Positions 36,826-46,524 of a stretch of 64,000 nucleotides of DNA are shown here, in pieces. Under the pieces are notes generated by a model. It was not told the origin of the DNA, did no database searches, and saw nothing but the letters and a program-made list of their open reading frames with translations. Every line of letters begins with the position of its first letter. The stretch's first letter is position 1. This DNA comes from Streptomyces griseochromogenes (GTDB lineage Bacteria > Actinomycetota > Actinomycetes > Streptomycetales > Streptomycetaceae), in NCBI RefSeq assembly GCF_001542625.1, contig NZ_CP016279.1, positions 1,302,001 to 1,366,000 on the forward strand, given 5' to 3'. The translations under genes were made by a program, and so were the position numbers.

Positions 36826-38451
36826 ATGCGGGGAACCACGCACGCCCTAGGGGCAGCAGGCGCGGTGGCGGTGGCGCTCGCGGCGGCCGGCTGCGGGGGC
36901 GGGGGTGGGGGCGGCGGTGGCGGCGCCGGGGTGCTCAGCTCCTCCTGGGGCGACCCGCAGAACCCGCTGGAGCCGGCCAACACCAACGAGGTCCAGGGCG
37001 GCAAGGTGCTCGACATGGTCTTCCGGGGCCTGAAGCGCTACGACCCGAAGACCGCCCAGGCGAAGGACATGCTCGCCCAGAGCATCGAGACCAAGGACTC
37101 CCAGAACTTCACCATCAAGATCAAGGGCGGCTGGACCTTCTCCAACGGAGAGAAGGTGACCGCCAGGTCCTTCGTGGACGCCTGGAACTACGGGGCGAGC
37201 CTGAAGAACAACCAGAAGAACGCCTACTTCTTCGGTTACATCGACGGTTACGACAAGGTCCACCCCGCCAGCGGCTCGCAGAGCGCCGATACCCTCTCCG
37301 GTCTGAAGGTCGTGGACGACCGCACCTTCACCGTCAAGCTCAACCAGAAGTTCTCCAGCTTCCCGGACACCCTCGGCTATGCGGCCTTCGCCCCGCTGCC
37401 CCGCGCCTTCTTCACCGATCACGCGGCCTGGCTGAGCAAGCCGGTCGGCGACGGGCCCTACACCATCGAGTCCTATACGAAGGGCTCGCAGATGGAGCTG
37501 AAGAAGTGGCCCGGCTACCCCGGCGACGACAAGGCCCTGAACGAGGGCGTGACCCTGAAGGTCTACACCGACAGCAACACCGCCTACACCGACCTCATGG
37601 CCGGCAACCTCGACCTCGTCGACGACGTCCCCGCCTCGCAGCTGAAGAACGTCAAGAAGGACCTCGGCGGCCGCTACATCAACACACCGGCCGGCATCAT
37701 CCAGACCCTCGCCTTCCCCTTCTACGACCCGGCCTGGAACAAGCCGGGCCTGGAGAAGGTGCGCACGGGCCTGTCCATGGCGATCGACCGCAAGCAGATC
37801 ACCGACACGATCTTCCGGCAGACCCGCACCCCGGCCACCGACTGGACCTCGCCGGTGCTCGGTCCGGAGGGGGGCTTCAAGGCCGGCCTGTGCGGCACCG
37901 CCTGCGACTACAACCCCACCGAGGCCAAGAGGCTGATCAAGGAGGGCGGCGGGCTCCCCGGCGGCCAGGTGAAGATCACGTACAACGCGGACACCGGCTC
38001 GCACCGGGAGTGGATCGACGCGGTGTGCAACTCCATCAACAACGCGCTCGGCAATGACAAGGCGTGCGTGGGGAACCCGGTCGGCACCTTCGCCGACTTC
38101 CGCAACCAGATCGGGCAGCACAAGATGCCCGGCCCGTTCAGGGCGGGCTGGCAGATGGACTACCCGCTCATCCAGAACTTCCTCCAGCCGCTCTACTACA
38201 CGGGCGCCTCCTCCAACGACGGCAAGTGGTCCGACAAGGACTTCGACAAGCTCGTCGACCAGGCCAACGCCGAGACCGGCCCCGCCAAGGCCGTCTCCAC
38301 CTTCCAGCAGGCCGAGGGCGTCGTACGGGACAACATGGCCGCCATCCCGCTCTGGTACCAGAACGGCAGCGCGGGCTACTCCGAGCGCCTGTCCGACGTG
38401 GCGCTCAATCCGTTCAGCGTCCCCGTCTACAACGAGATCAAGGTCAGCTGA
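36826..38451 (+). CDS. Oligopeptide/dipeptide-binding lipoprotein of third ABC cassette
   Basis: A 541-residue SBP_bac_5 lipoprotein. The signal peptide MRGTTHALGAAGAVAVALAA ends in lipobox AAGC, followed directly by ten Gly residues. The mature part has OppA/DppA landmarks (WTFSNGEKVTARSFVDAWNY, GDGPYTIESYTKG, VRTGLSMAIDRKQI, PGPFRAGWQMDYP). The WQMDYP region is closer to OppA-type proteins than to BldKB. The ATG has a good GGAGGA ribosome site. It heads a five-gene operon with tight spacing. From memory this is the cassette that follows bldK directly in S. coelicolor. Confidence 0.9.
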   Translation: MRGTTHALGAAGAVAVALAAAGCGGGGGGGGGGAGVLSSSWGDPQNPLEPANTNEVQGGKVLDMVFRGLKRYDPKTAQAKDMLAQSIETKDSQNFTIKIKGGWTFSNGEKVTARSFVDAWNYGASLKNNQKNAYFFGYIDGYDKVHPASGSQSADTLSGLKVVDDRTFTVKLNQKFSSFPDTLGYAAFAPLPRAFFTDHAAWLSKPVGDGPYTIESYTKGSQMELKKWPGYPGDDKALNEGVTLKVYTDSNTAYTDLMAGNLDLVDDVPASQLKNVKKDLGGRYINTPAGIIQTLAFPFYDPAWNKPGLEKVRTGLSMAIDRKQITDTIFRQTRTPATDWTSPVLGPEGGFKAGLCGTACDYNPTEAKRLIKEGGGLPGGQVKITYNADTGSHREWIDAVCNSINNALGNDKACVGNPVGTFADFRNQIGQHKMPGPFRAGWQMDYPLIQNFLQPLYYTGASSNDGKWSDKDFDKLVDQANAETGPAKAVSTFQQAEGVVRDNMAAIPLWYQNGSAGYSERLSDVALNPFSVPVYNEIKVS

Positions 38452-38457
38452 GCCGGC

Positions 38458-39381
38458 ATGGGGCGCTATGTCCTCCGGCGGCTGCTCCAGATGATCCCGG
38501 TGTTCATCGGGGCCACGCTGCTGATCTTCCTGATGGTGAACGTGATGGGCGATCCCATCGCGGGGCTGTGCGGCGAGCGGGCGTGCGATCCGGCGACGGC
38601 CGCCCAGCTGAAGAAGGAGTTCGGCTTGGACAAGCCGGTCTGGCAGCAGTACCTGACCTATATGGGGAGCGTCTTCACCGGAGACTTCGGTACGGCGTTC
38701 AACGGTCAGCCGGTCACCGAGCTGATGGCCACGTCGTTCCCCGTCACCGTCCGGCTGACCATCGTGGCCATCCTCTTCGAGATCGTCATCGGGATCACGC
38801 TCGGCGTCCTGACGGGCCTCAGGCGCGGACGCCCCGTCGACACGGGCGTGCTCCTCACCACCCTGGTCGTGATCTCCGTACCCACCTTCGTCACCGGCCT
38901 GCTGCTGCAGCTGCTGCTCGGTGTCCAGTGGGGCTGGATCAGACCGTCCGTCTCCCCGGACGCGGCCTTCGGCGAGCTGATCGTGCCGGGCCTGGTCCTC
39001 GCCTCCGTCTCGCTCGCCTACGTCACCCGGCTGACGCGTACCTCCATCGCCGAGAACAGACGGTCCGACTACGTCCGTACGGCCATCGCCAAGGGCCTGC
39101 CCCGCCGCCGGGTCATCACCCGGCACCTGCTGCGCAACTCCCTCATCCCCGTGGTCACCTTCATCGGCGCCGACGTCGGCGCGCTGATGGGCGGGGCGAT
39201 CGTCACCGAGCGGATCTTCAACATCCACGGCGTCGGCTACCAGCTCTACCAGGGCATCGTGCGCCAGAACACCCAGACCGTCGTCGGCTTCGTGACCGTC
39301 CTCGTGCTGGTCTTCCTGATCGCCAACCTGCTCGTGGACCTCCTGTACGCCGTACTCGACCCGAGGATCCGCTATGCCTGA
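38458..39381 (+). CDS. Peptide ABC importer permease (DppB type), third cassette
   Basis: A 307-residue permease, MGRYVLRRLLQMIPVFIGAT first helix, coupling loop IAENRRSDYVRTAIAKGLPR and ending YAVLDPRIRYA. Its outside loop has one Cys pair (CGERACDP) but lacks the second pair of the BldK type. It starts 6 bp after the binding-protein stop and overlaps the next gene by 8 bp. Confidence 0.92.
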   Translation: MGRYVLRRLLQMIPVFIGATLLIFLMVNVMGDPIAGLCGERACDPATAAQLKKEFGLDKPVWQQYLTYMGSVFTGDFGTAFNGQPVTELMATSFPVTVRLTIVAILFEIVIGITLGVLTGLRRGRPVDTGVLLTTLVVISVPTFVTGLLLQLLLGVQWGWIRPSVSPDAAFGELIVPGLVLASVSLAYVTRLTRTSIAENRRSDYVRTAIAKGLPRRRVITRHLLRNSLIPVVTFIGADVGALMGGAIVTERIFNIHGVGYQLYQGIVRQNTQTVVGFVTVLVLVFLIANLLVDLLYAVLDPRIRYA

Positions 39382-40354
39382 GCAGCCGTACGAGTCCGAC
39401 CGGGCCATCGCGGGGACGGGGGCGGGCGGCGCCATGGACCTGGCGGCGAGCGAGGCGCAGACCCTGGAGAAGACTCCGGGCGGGCCGGAGGGCACGGGAC
39501 CACAGGGCAAGCCACGCTCGCTCTGGTCCGACGCCTGGCGGGACCTCAGGCGCAACCCCGTCTTCCTGGTCTCCGCGCTCGTCATCCTCTTCCTGGTCTT
39601 CATCTCGCTGTGGCCCTCGGCGATCGCCTCCGGCAACCCCCTCAGCTGCACCCTGTCCAAGGCCCAGGACGGCCCCGGGCCGGGCGCCCCCTTCGGCTAC
39701 GACGGCCAGGGCTGCAACGTGTACACGCGGACCGTGTACGGGGCCCGTACGTCCGTCACGGTGGGCGTGTGCGCCACGCTCGGGGTCGCTCTCCTCGGGT
39801 CCGTGCTCGGCGGGCTCGCGGGTTTCTTCGGCGGCGTCTGGGACTCGCTGCTGTCCCGGACGACCGACATCTTCTTCGCCATCCCGGTCGTTCTCGGCGG
39901 TCTCGTCCTCCTCTCGGTGGTGACGAGTAATACGGTCTGGCCGGTCATCGGGTTCATGGTGCTGCTCGGCTGGCCGCAGATCTCCCGTATCGCGCGCGGC
40001 TCGGTCATCACCGCCAAACAGAACGACTACGTGCAGGCGGCCCGCGCCCTCGGCGCCTCCAACTCCCGCATGCTGCTGCGGCACATCGCGCCCAACGCGG
40101 TAGCGCCCGTGATCGTCGTGGCGACCATCGCCCTCGGTACCTACATCGCGCTGGAGGCGACCCTGTCCTACCTCGGCGTCGGACTGAAACCGCCGAGCGT
40201 CTCCTGGGGCATCGACATCTCCGCCGCCTCCCCCTACATCCGCAACGCCCCGCACGCCCTGCTGTGGCCCTCCGGCGCGCTGGCGGTCACGGTGCTGGCC
40301 TTCATCATGCTGGGCGACGCGGTGCGCGACGCTCTCGATCCGAAGCTGAGGTGA
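39374..40354 (+). CDS. Peptide ABC importer permease (DppC type), third cassette
   Basis: A 326-residue permease with a polar, Gly/Pro-rich N-terminal tail of about 45 residues, then SLWSDAWRDLRRNPVFLVSA. It has six predicted helices, coupling loop NDYVQAARALGASNSRMLLR and ending DAVRDALDPKLR. Two Cys lie in the first outside loop (LSCTLSK, GQGCNVY). The start overlaps the upstream permease by 8 bp, which implies coupled translation. Confidence 0.92.
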   Translation: MPEQPYESDRAIAGTGAGGAMDLAASEAQTLEKTPGGPEGTGPQGKPRSLWSDAWRDLRRNPVFLVSALVILFLVFISLWPSAIASGNPLSCTLSKAQDGPGPGAPFGYDGQGCNVYTRTVYGARTSVTVGVCATLGVALLGSVLGGLAGFFGGVWDSLLSRTTDIFFAIPVVLGGLVLLSVVTSNTVWPVIGFMVLLGWPQISRIARGSVITAKQNDYVQAARALGASNSRMLLRHIAPNAVAPVIVVATIALGTYIALEATLSYLGVGLKPPSVSWGIDISAASPYIRNAPHALLWPSGALAVTVLAFIMLGDAVRDALDPKLR

Positions 40355-40361
40355 CGGTGCC

Positions 40362-41336
40362 ATGCTGCTCGAAGTGCGCGATCTGCACGTGGAGTTCCGT
40401 ACCCGGGACGGGGTCGCCAAGGCCGTCAACGGCGTGTCGTACGCCGTCGACGCGGGGGAGACCCTGGCGGTGCTCGGCGAGTCGGGCTCCGGGAAGTCGG
40501 TCACCGCGCAGGCCGTGATGGGCATCCTGGACATGCCGCCGGGGCGGATCACCGAAGGTGAGGTCTTCTTCCAGGGCAAGGACGTGCTGAGGCTGAAGGA
40601 GGAGGAACGGCGCAGGCTCCGGGGGGCCGGGATGGCGATGATCTTCCAGGACGCGCTGTCGTCCCTCAACCCCGTGCTGTCGGTGGGCGACCAGCTCGGC
40701 GAGATGTTCGTCGTACACGCGGGGATGTCGAAGAAGGGCGCGCGGGTCAGGGCGGTCGAGCTGATGGACAGGGTGCGCATCCCCGGCGCGGCCCAGCGGG
40801 TCCGGGACTATCCGCACCAGTTCTCCGGCGGCATGCGGCAGCGCATCATGATCGCCATGGCGCTGGCGCTGCAGCCGGCGCTCATCATCGCCGACGAGCC
40901 CACCACGGCCCTGGACGTCACCGTGCAGGCCCAGGTCATGGATCTGCTCGCCGAGCTGCAGCGCGAGTACCACATGGGGCTGATCCTCATCACCCATGAT
41001 CTGGGGGTCGTGGCGGACGTGGCCGACCGGATCGCCGTGATGTACGCGGGGAAGATCGTCGAGACGGCCCCCGTGCACGACATCTACAAGGCGCCGGCCC
41101 ACCCCTACACCCGGGGCCTGCTGGACTCCATCCCGCGCCTGGACCAGAAGGGGCAGCAGCTGTACGCCATCAAGGGCCTGCCGCCGAACCTGATGGACAT
41201 CCCGCCCGGCTGCGCCTTCCATCCGCGCTGCCCGATGGCCCAGGACGTGTGCCGCACGGACGTGCCGCCGCTGTACGAGGTCTCCTCGGAGCGCGGCAGC
41301 GCCTGCCACTTCTGGAGGGAGTGTCTGCATGGCTGA
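40362..41336 (+). CDS. Peptide ABC importer ATPase (OppD/DppD), third cassette
   Basis: A 324-residue ATPase starting [20 protein letters not shown]. Walker [10 protein letters not shown] loop [12 protein letters not shown], signature FSGGMRQR, Walker B LIIADEPT and H loop LITHDLG are present. The C-terminal [15 protein letters not shown] extension has clustered Cys. It lies 7 bp after the permease and overlaps the next ATPase by 8 bp. Confidence 0.93.
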   Translation: MLLEVRDLHVEFRTRDGVAKAVNGVSYAVDAGETLAVLGESGSGKSVTAQAVMGILDMPPGRITEGEVFFQGKDVLRLKEEERRRLRGAGMAMIFQDALSSLNPVLSVGDQLGEMFVVHAGMSKKGARVRAVELMDRVRIPGAAQRVRDYPHQFSGGMRQRIMIAMALALQPALIIADEPTTALDVTVQAQVMDLLAELQREYHMGLILITHDLGVVADVADRIAVMYAGKIVETAPVHDIYKAPAHPYTRGLLDSIPRLDQKGQQLYAIKGLPPNLMDIPPGCAFHPRCPMAQDVCRTDVPPLYEVSSERGSACHFWRECLHG

Positions 41337-42420
41337 GCCGATCCTGGAGGTCAGCGGCCTCGTCAAGCACTACCCGCTGATGCGGGGGATCCTCTTCAAG
41401 AAGCAGATCGGCGCGGTGAAGGCGGTCGACGGTGTCGACTTCACCCTCGGCAAGGGCGAGACCCTGGGCATCGTCGGCGAGTCGGGCTGCGGCAAGTCGA
41501 CGGTGGCGAGGATGCTGTGCAACCTGGAGCGGCCGACGGCGGGCTCGATCAGGTTCAAGGGCGAGGACATCACCCGGCTGTCCGGCAGGGCCCTGAAGGC
41601 CGTCCGGCGCAACATCCAGATGGTCTTCCAGGACCCTTACACCTCCCTCAACCCGCGGATGACGGTGGGGGACATCATCGGGGAGCCGTACGAGATCCAC
41701 CCCGAGGTGGCACCCAAGGGCGACCGGCGCCGCCGGGTGCGAGAACTCCTCGACGTGGTCGGCCTCAACCCCGAGTACATCAACCGTTACCCGCACCAGT
41801 TCTCCGGCGGCCAGCGCCAGCGCATCGGCATCGCCCGGGGGCTGGCGCTGCGCCCCGAGGTGATCGTCGCCGACGAGCCGGTGTCTGCCCTGGACGTCTC
41901 GGTGCAGGCGCAGGTGATCAACCTGCTGGACCGGCTCCAGTCGGAGTTCGATCTCTCCTACGTCTTCATCGCGCACGACCTGTCGATCGTGCGGCACATC
42001 TCGGACCGGGTCGGGGTCATGTACCTGGGCCGGATCGTGGAGATCGGCAGCGACGCCGAGATCTACGAACACCCCACGCACCCCTATACGCAGGCGCTGT
42101 TGTCGGCGGTCCCGGTGCCCGACCCGGAGGCCCGCGAACACCGCGAGCGGATCATCCTCACCGGCGATGTGCCGTCCCCGACGGCCATCCCCTCGGGCTG
42201 CCGCTTCCGCACCCGCTGCTGGAAGGCCCAGGAGCGGTGCGTCCAGGAGGTCCCGGCTCTCGCGGTCCCCGCGGAATTCCGGCAGGCGGGCGGCCCCGCG
42301 GCCCATGACTCGGCCTGCCACTTCGCCGAAACCCTGCCGATCGGGCGCTCGGCGCCGGGGCTGCCGCCGGCCCCGGAGGAGTCGCCGAAGCCCGCGCGGA
42401 ACGGCAACGGGCCGGGATGA
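41329..42420 (+). CDS. Peptide ABC importer ATPase (OppF/DppF), third cassette
   Basis: A 363-residue ATPase. Walker [10 protein letters not shown] loop [14 protein letters not shown], signature FSGGQRQR, Walker [12 protein letters not shown] and extension [15 protein letters not shown] are present. The tail is Pro/Ala-rich. The stop codon lies inside the stem of the terminator at 42406-42441. Last gene of the operon. Confidence 0.93.
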   Translation: MAEPILEVSGLVKHYPLMRGILFKKQIGAVKAVDGVDFTLGKGETLGIVGESGCGKSTVARMLCNLERPTAGSIRFKGEDITRLSGRALKAVRRNIQMVFQDPYTSLNPRMTVGDIIGEPYEIHPEVAPKGDRRRRVRELLDVVGLNPEYINRYPHQFSGGQRQRIGIARGLALRPEVIVADEPVSALDVSVQAQVINLLDRLQSEFDLSYVFIAHDLSIVRHISDRVGVMYLGRIVEIGSDAEIYEHPTHPYTQALLSAVPVPDPEAREHRERIILTGDVPSPTAIPSGCRFRTRCWKAQERCVQEVPALAVPAEFRQAGGPAAHDSACHFAETLPIGRSAPGLPPAPEESPKPARNGNGPG

Positions 42421-42441
42421 CATGACGCATCCCGGCCCGTT
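42406..42441. terminator. Stem-loop terminator of the third transporter operon
   Basis: Perfect 14-bp arms AACGGGCCGGGATG (42406-42419) and CATCCCGGCCCGTT (42428-42441) with an 8-base loop. The left arm includes the last codons of the final ATPase gene. Confidence 0.88.
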
Positions 42442-42530
42442 CACGGCACCCGCACGGCCGTACGATGTTCAGCCTCGCGCGTCCGTATATCGGTGCCGCT
42501 TCCGTGAAGTTGCCTATGTGTAAACGCGGT

Positions 42531-44669
42531 TCACGATGGTTCGGCCTGTTGTGCCAGCGAACGCTTGAGGAAGTCCACCTGGAGCAGCAGCAGGTTCTCC
42601 GCGACCTGTTCCTGCGGGGTCATATGGGTGACGCCGGACAGGGGGAGCACCTCGTGCGGGCGGCCCGCGGCGAGGAGTGCCGAGGACAGGCGCAGGGTGT
42701 GGGCGGCCACCACGTTGTCGTCGGCCAGGCCGTGGATGATCATCAGCGGGCGGTGCGGTTCGGCGGGGGAGGACAGGCCCTCGTCGGTGACCAGGGAACT
42801 GCGCAGGTAGGCCTCGGGGTCCTCGCCGGGGTCGCCCAGATAGCGCTCGGTGTAGTGGGTGTCGTACAGGCGCCAGTCGGTGACCGGGGCGCCGGCGATG
42901 CCCGTGTGGAAGACGTCGGGGCGGCGCAGCACGGCGAGGGCGGCCAGGTAGCCGCCGTAGGACCAGCCGCGGATCGCCACCCGGGACAGGTCCAGCGGGT
43001 AGCGCTTCGCCAGGTCCTGGAGGGCCTCGATCTGGTCGTCCAGGGAGACCGTGAAGTCGCGGTGGACCGCCTTCTCCCAGGCCGGTGAGCGGCCGGGGGT
43101 GCCCCGGCCGTCGGCGACGACGACCGCGAAGCCCTGGTCGGCGAACCACTGCGAGGTCAGGTGCGCGTTGTGCGCGGCCACCACGCGGGGGCCGTGCGGG
43201 CCGCCGTAGGGGTCGAGCAGAACGGGAAGGGGCGTGTCACCGGGGTAGTCCGTAGGCATAAGCACGGCGCACGGAATTCGGCGTGCGCCCCCCTCGGTGA
43301 GTGTCACGCCGGGGGACAAACCAGGATCTTCGGCGTGTGACAGGACAGTCACCGCTGGTTTTCCGTCGTTTTCTTCACGCAGTACCTGGACGCGCGTGCC
43401 CGACCGGTCGAGGGTCGCGGACATCAGGACCGTCACGTCCCCGGCCCGCACCGCCGAGTGCACGCCGGGCTCCCGCGACACGCGCTCCACGCCGAGCTCG
43501 TTCACCCGGTAGACATGGACCTCGCCGGTCCGCGGGGACTCCGCCTCCTCGCCCGCCGAGGCCGTGACCAGCACATCACCGGGGCCCACGTCCAGCACCG
43601 CACGGATGTGCAACTGCGGCCCCGTCAGCGGGCGTTCGCCCACCGCGAGCACCCGTGCGCCGCCCTCGTCCACGATCCGGACAAGCTGCCCGGACGGGTT
43701 CCAGCAGGGCACACCAGCGAAAAGTTCCAGCCATGTTGGATCTTCATCGGCGTGCACCATCCGGGTCGCCCCGGAGTCCGGGTCCACCGCCAGGAACAAC
43801 TGGCTGCGCTGGTCCCGCGCCTGCACCAGGAGCAGCGGCGCCCCCGCCTCTGACCAGTGCACACGTGCCAGATACGGATAGCGTGCGCGGTCCCAGACGA
43901 CCTCCGTGCGCCCCCCGTCGAGACCGATCACGAACAGCCGTACGTCCGCGTTTTCCGTCCCCGCCGCCGGGTAAGCGATGTGGTTCGGCTCACGCTCGGG
44001 GTGGGCCGGGTCCGCGATCCACCACCGCCGCACCGGCGTGTCGTCCACCCGCGCCACGAGCAGCCGGTCCGACTCCGGGGCCCACCAAAAGCCCCGCGAA
44101 CGCCCCATCTCCTCGGCCGCGACGAACTCGGCCAGTCCATGGGTGACCGTCTCCGACTCCGGCTCGGCCAGCGCCCGGTCGCTCTCGCCCTCGGCGCCGA
44201 CCACCCGCAGCGCGCCCCCGGTCACATACGCCACGTGCCGCCCGTCGGGCGAGGGTCGCGGGTCGATCACCGGTCCCGGGACGCGGAGTTCGCGTGCCGT
44301 ACCGGCCCGCAGCTCGGCCGTGAAAAGCCGCCCCGACAAGGCGAAAGACGCCAACTCCACGGCCGCGTCGGTGGCATAGCCGACGATGCCGGCGCCGCCC
44401 TCCCGGCTGCGCTCCCGGCGCGCCCGCTCCTCGGGCGAGAGCTGTTCCGAGGCGCCTTGCAGGAGAGTGAGCGGGTCGGCGGCGAGCCGCTCCGTGCCGT
44501 CCGCAGGATCAAGAATCCACAGGGAGTTGGCCCGGTCCGTGCCCGAGCGCGAACGCAGGAACACGACACGTGAACCGTCGGGTGCCACGGTGAACGCACG
44601 CGGCGCGCCGAGCGTGAACCGCTGCGTACGGGCGTGCCGACGGGGGAAGGAGTCAGCCTCGGTCGTCAT
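42531..44669 (-). CDS. S9-family prolyl oligopeptidase / dipeptidyl peptidase IV-like
   Basis: A 712-residue cytoplasmic serine peptidase. The N-terminal part is a beta-propeller (DPP IV N type, with VAPDGSRVVFLRS and DPRPSPDGRHVAYVTG). The C-terminal part is an alpha/beta hydrolase with nucleophile motif GWSYGGYLA, an acidic residue in HGLADDNV and the catalytic His in GVTHM. Such enzymes release dipeptides after Pro/Ala or cleave short peptides, so it may process peptides imported by the adjacent transporters. That link is inference from position. No signal peptide. Start codons at 44690 and 44681 are alternatives. The chosen ATG begins the conserved TTEADSFPRRHARTQRF. Confidence 0.88.
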   Translation of the reverse strand: MTTEADSFPRRHARTQRFTLGAPRAFTVAPDGSRVVFLRSRSGTDRANSLWILDPADGTERLAADPLTLLQGASEQLSPEERARRERSREGGAGIVGYATDAAVELASFALSGRLFTAELRAGTARELRVPGPVIDPRPSPDGRHVAYVTGGALRVVGAEGESDRALAEPESETVTHGLAEFVAAEEMGRSRGFWWAPESDRLLVARVDDTPVRRWWIADPAHPEREPNHIAYPAAGTENADVRLFVIGLDGGRTEVVWDRARYPYLARVHWSEAGAPLLLVQARDQRSQLFLAVDPDSGATRMVHADEDPTWLELFAGVPCWNPSGQLVRIVDEGGARVLAVGERPLTGPQLHIRAVLDVGPGDVLVTASAGEEAESPRTGEVHVYRVNELGVERVSREPGVHSAVRAGDVTVLMSATLDRSGTRVQVLREENDGKPAVTVLSHAEDPGLSPGVTLTEGGARRIPCAVLMPTDYPGDTPLPVLLDPYGGPHGPRVVAAHNAHLTSQWFADQGFAVVVADGRGTPGRSPAWEKAVHRDFTVSLDDQIEALQDLAKRYPLDLSRVAIRGWSYGGYLAALAVLRRPDVFHTGIAGAPVTDWRLYDTHYTERYLGDPGEDPEAYLRSSLVTDEGLSSPAEPHRPLMIIHGLADDNVVAAHTLRLSSALLAAGRPHEVLPLSGVTHMTPQEQVAENLLLLQVDFLKRSLAQQAEPS

Positions 44670-44871
44670 ACCCCTGACCATATTGGCCATGCGCCCCCTT
44701 GTGCGGCCGTGCGCCGAGCGATGCGCGAGTACGGATAGTTATGATCACTACCGCTGAGTGGGTATGAACCTGCTGGCGTATGCATGGACTTGCTGTGCTG
44801 ATCTACAACCGAGTCACAAGCCCCCTAGTCCGAACCCCCCGAGTACCCGGGATCTTTGGAGGTGAGCCGCC

Positions 44872-45066
44872 GTGGCACTCTCGATTTCGGCGGTGGTGCT
44901 GCTGGCGATCATCGTCTCCCTGCTGATCAAGAAGTCAGGACTGAAGAGCGGCCACGCGGTCGTCTGCGTCCTGCTCGGCTTCTACCTCGCCTCATCGACC
45001 GTCGCACCCACGATCAGCCAGCTGACGACCAGCGTCGCCAGCATGATCAGCAACATCAAGTTCTGA
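44872..45066 (+). CDS. Small two-helix membrane protein
   Basis: A 64-residue protein. It has two hydrophobic helices (ALSISAVVLLAIIVSLLI and GHAVVCVLLGFYLASSTVAP) around a KKSGLKSG turn and a Ser/Thr-rich tail. The GTG start has an excellent TTTGGAGGTGAG ribosome site, which argues that it is real. It precedes mshB by 35 bp on the same strand, so cotranscription is possible. Family not recognised. Size and shape recall small membrane or holin-like proteins without further support. Confidence 0.75.
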   Translation: MALSISAVVLLAIIVSLLIKKSGLKSGHAVVCVLLGFYLASSTVAPTISQLTTSVASMISNIKF

Positions 45067-45101
45067 GGGCCGACCCGGTGCGGACCTCGTAGGGTGGTCC
45101 C

Positions 45102-45956
45102 ATGACGGAACTGCCAGCCCGGCGTCTGCTGCTGGTGCACGCGCACCCGGACGACGAGTCGATCAACAACGGCGCGACCATGGCCAGGTACGCGGCCGAG
45201 GGCGCCCATGTGACCCTGGTCACGTGCACCCTGGGCGAGCGCGGAGAGGTCATCCCGCCCGAGTCACGGCATCTCGCGGGCGCCGCCCTCGGCGCGCACC
45301 GGCGGGCCGAGCTGGCCGCGGCCGTGCGCGAACTGGGCGTGAAGGACTTCCGGCTGCTCGGCGGCGCGGGCCGCTACGGCGACTCCGGGATGATGGGCAT
45401 CGAGGACAACGACGACCCGGCCTGTTTCTGGCAGGCCGACGTGGACGACGCCGCCCGGTCCCTCGTCGAGGTGATCCTGGAGATCCGCCCTCAGGTCCTG
45501 GTCACCTACGACGACAACGGCGGGTACGGCCACCCGGACCACATCCAGGCCCACCGCGTCGCCATGCGCGCCGTCGACCTGGCCGCCGAACGGGGTCACC
45601 GGATCGCCAAGGTCTACTGGAACCGGGTGCCGCGCTCCGTCGCCGAGGCGGCCTTCGCCCGCCTGGAGGACGAGCTGCCCACGCTGCCGTTCGAAAAGTC
45701 GGGCTCCGTGGCCGACGTGCCGGGCGTGGTCGACGACGAGCGGATCACCACCGCCGTGGACGGCACCGCGTACGCCGCCGCCAAGGTCGCCGCGATGCGT
45801 GCCCACGCCACCCAGATCGAGGTGGCCGAGCCGTACTTCGCGCTCTCCAACGAACTGGCCCAGCCGCTGTTCACCACCGAGTACTACGAGTTGGTGCGCG
45901 GCGAGGCGCGGCCCGGGGAGACCGACCTGTTCGCGGGCGTCGAGGAGGCGTCATGA
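45102..45956 (+). CDS. mshB: Mycothiol biosynthesis deacetylase MshB
   Basis: A 284-residue zinc enzyme that deacetylates GlcNAc-Ins to GlcN-Ins, the third step of mycothiol synthesis. The N-terminal motif HAHPDDES (H15, D18) and [12 protein letters not shown] (H147) supply the zinc ligands of the LmbE/PIG-L fold. [12 protein letters not shown] and the late [15 protein letters not shown] are characteristic of MshB rather than Mca. The length fits. The stop overlaps the next start as ATGA. The preceding small membrane gene may be in the same operon. Mycothiol is the main low-molecular-weight thiol of actinobacteria. Confidence 0.95.
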   Translation: MTELPARRLLLVHAHPDDESINNGATMARYAAEGAHVTLVTCTLGERGEVIPPESRHLAGAALGAHRRAELAAAVRELGVKDFRLLGGAGRYGDSGMMGIEDNDDPACFWQADVDDAARSLVEVILEIRPQVLVTYDDNGGYGHPDHIQAHRVAMRAVDLAAERGHRIAKVYWNRVPRSVAEAAFARLEDELPTLPFEKSGSVADVPGVVDDERITTAVDGTAYAAAKVAAMRAHATQIEVAEPYFALSNELAQPLFTTEYYELVRGEARPGETDLFAGVEEAS

Positions 45957-46369
45957 GCACGGACGGACGCGGCTCCCTGCTCGCCCAGCCGCTGCGGCCC
46001 CCCTCGCCCGGGCGGGCGGCCGCCTACCTCGGGCTGTTCGTGCTCGGCGCGCTCGTGGCGCTCGCCGGGGCCCTCACGCAGGCCGCCTGGTTCCCGGGCG
46101 GGCTGCTGCTCGCCCTCGCGGGCGCGGCCGGGCTGTTCGTCGGCGGATCGTACGCGCTCGGCGGCCGGGGCGGGGCGGTGGCGCCGGTCGTCGGCTGGAT
46201 CGTCACCGTCATGCTGCTCACCGCCAGCCGCCCGGAAGGCGACTTCCTCTTCGGCGCGGGAGGCGGCTCCTACCTCTTCCTGCTCGGCGGTATGGCCGTG
46301 GCTGTGATCTGCGCCACGCTTGCTCCGGGACGGCAACCCGGTGGCGGCTCCGCCCGACTTGGCAAGTGA
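45953..46369 (+). CDS. Four-helix membrane protein following mshB (DUF6113-like)
   Basis: A 138-residue protein with four predicted membrane helices ([71 protein letters not shown]). It is coupled to mshB by an ATGA overlap. A small membrane protein also follows mshB in mycobacteria (recalled), so the pairing is old. Role unknown. Link to mycothiol is positional only. Confidence 0.78.
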   Translation: MSTDGRGSLLAQPLRPPSPGRAAAYLGLFVLGALVALAGALTQAAWFPGGLLLALAGAAGLFVGGSYALGGRGGAVAPVVGWIVTVMLLTASRPEGDFLFGAGGGSYLFLLGGMAVAVICATLAPGRQPGGGSARLGK

Positions 46370-46524
46370 CGTACCACTTCGCCGTGCGGCGCAGGTGCGA
46401 GTCCGGTGTGGGTTTCCGCAGCGGTCATGGGATACGCACCAGACGCGGACAGTATGGTGGTGCGCGCCGCCGAGCTGCCCGCTGAGGTCGTAACGGGCGG
46501 CGGAGCCAACCGGGAGAACCTGCC

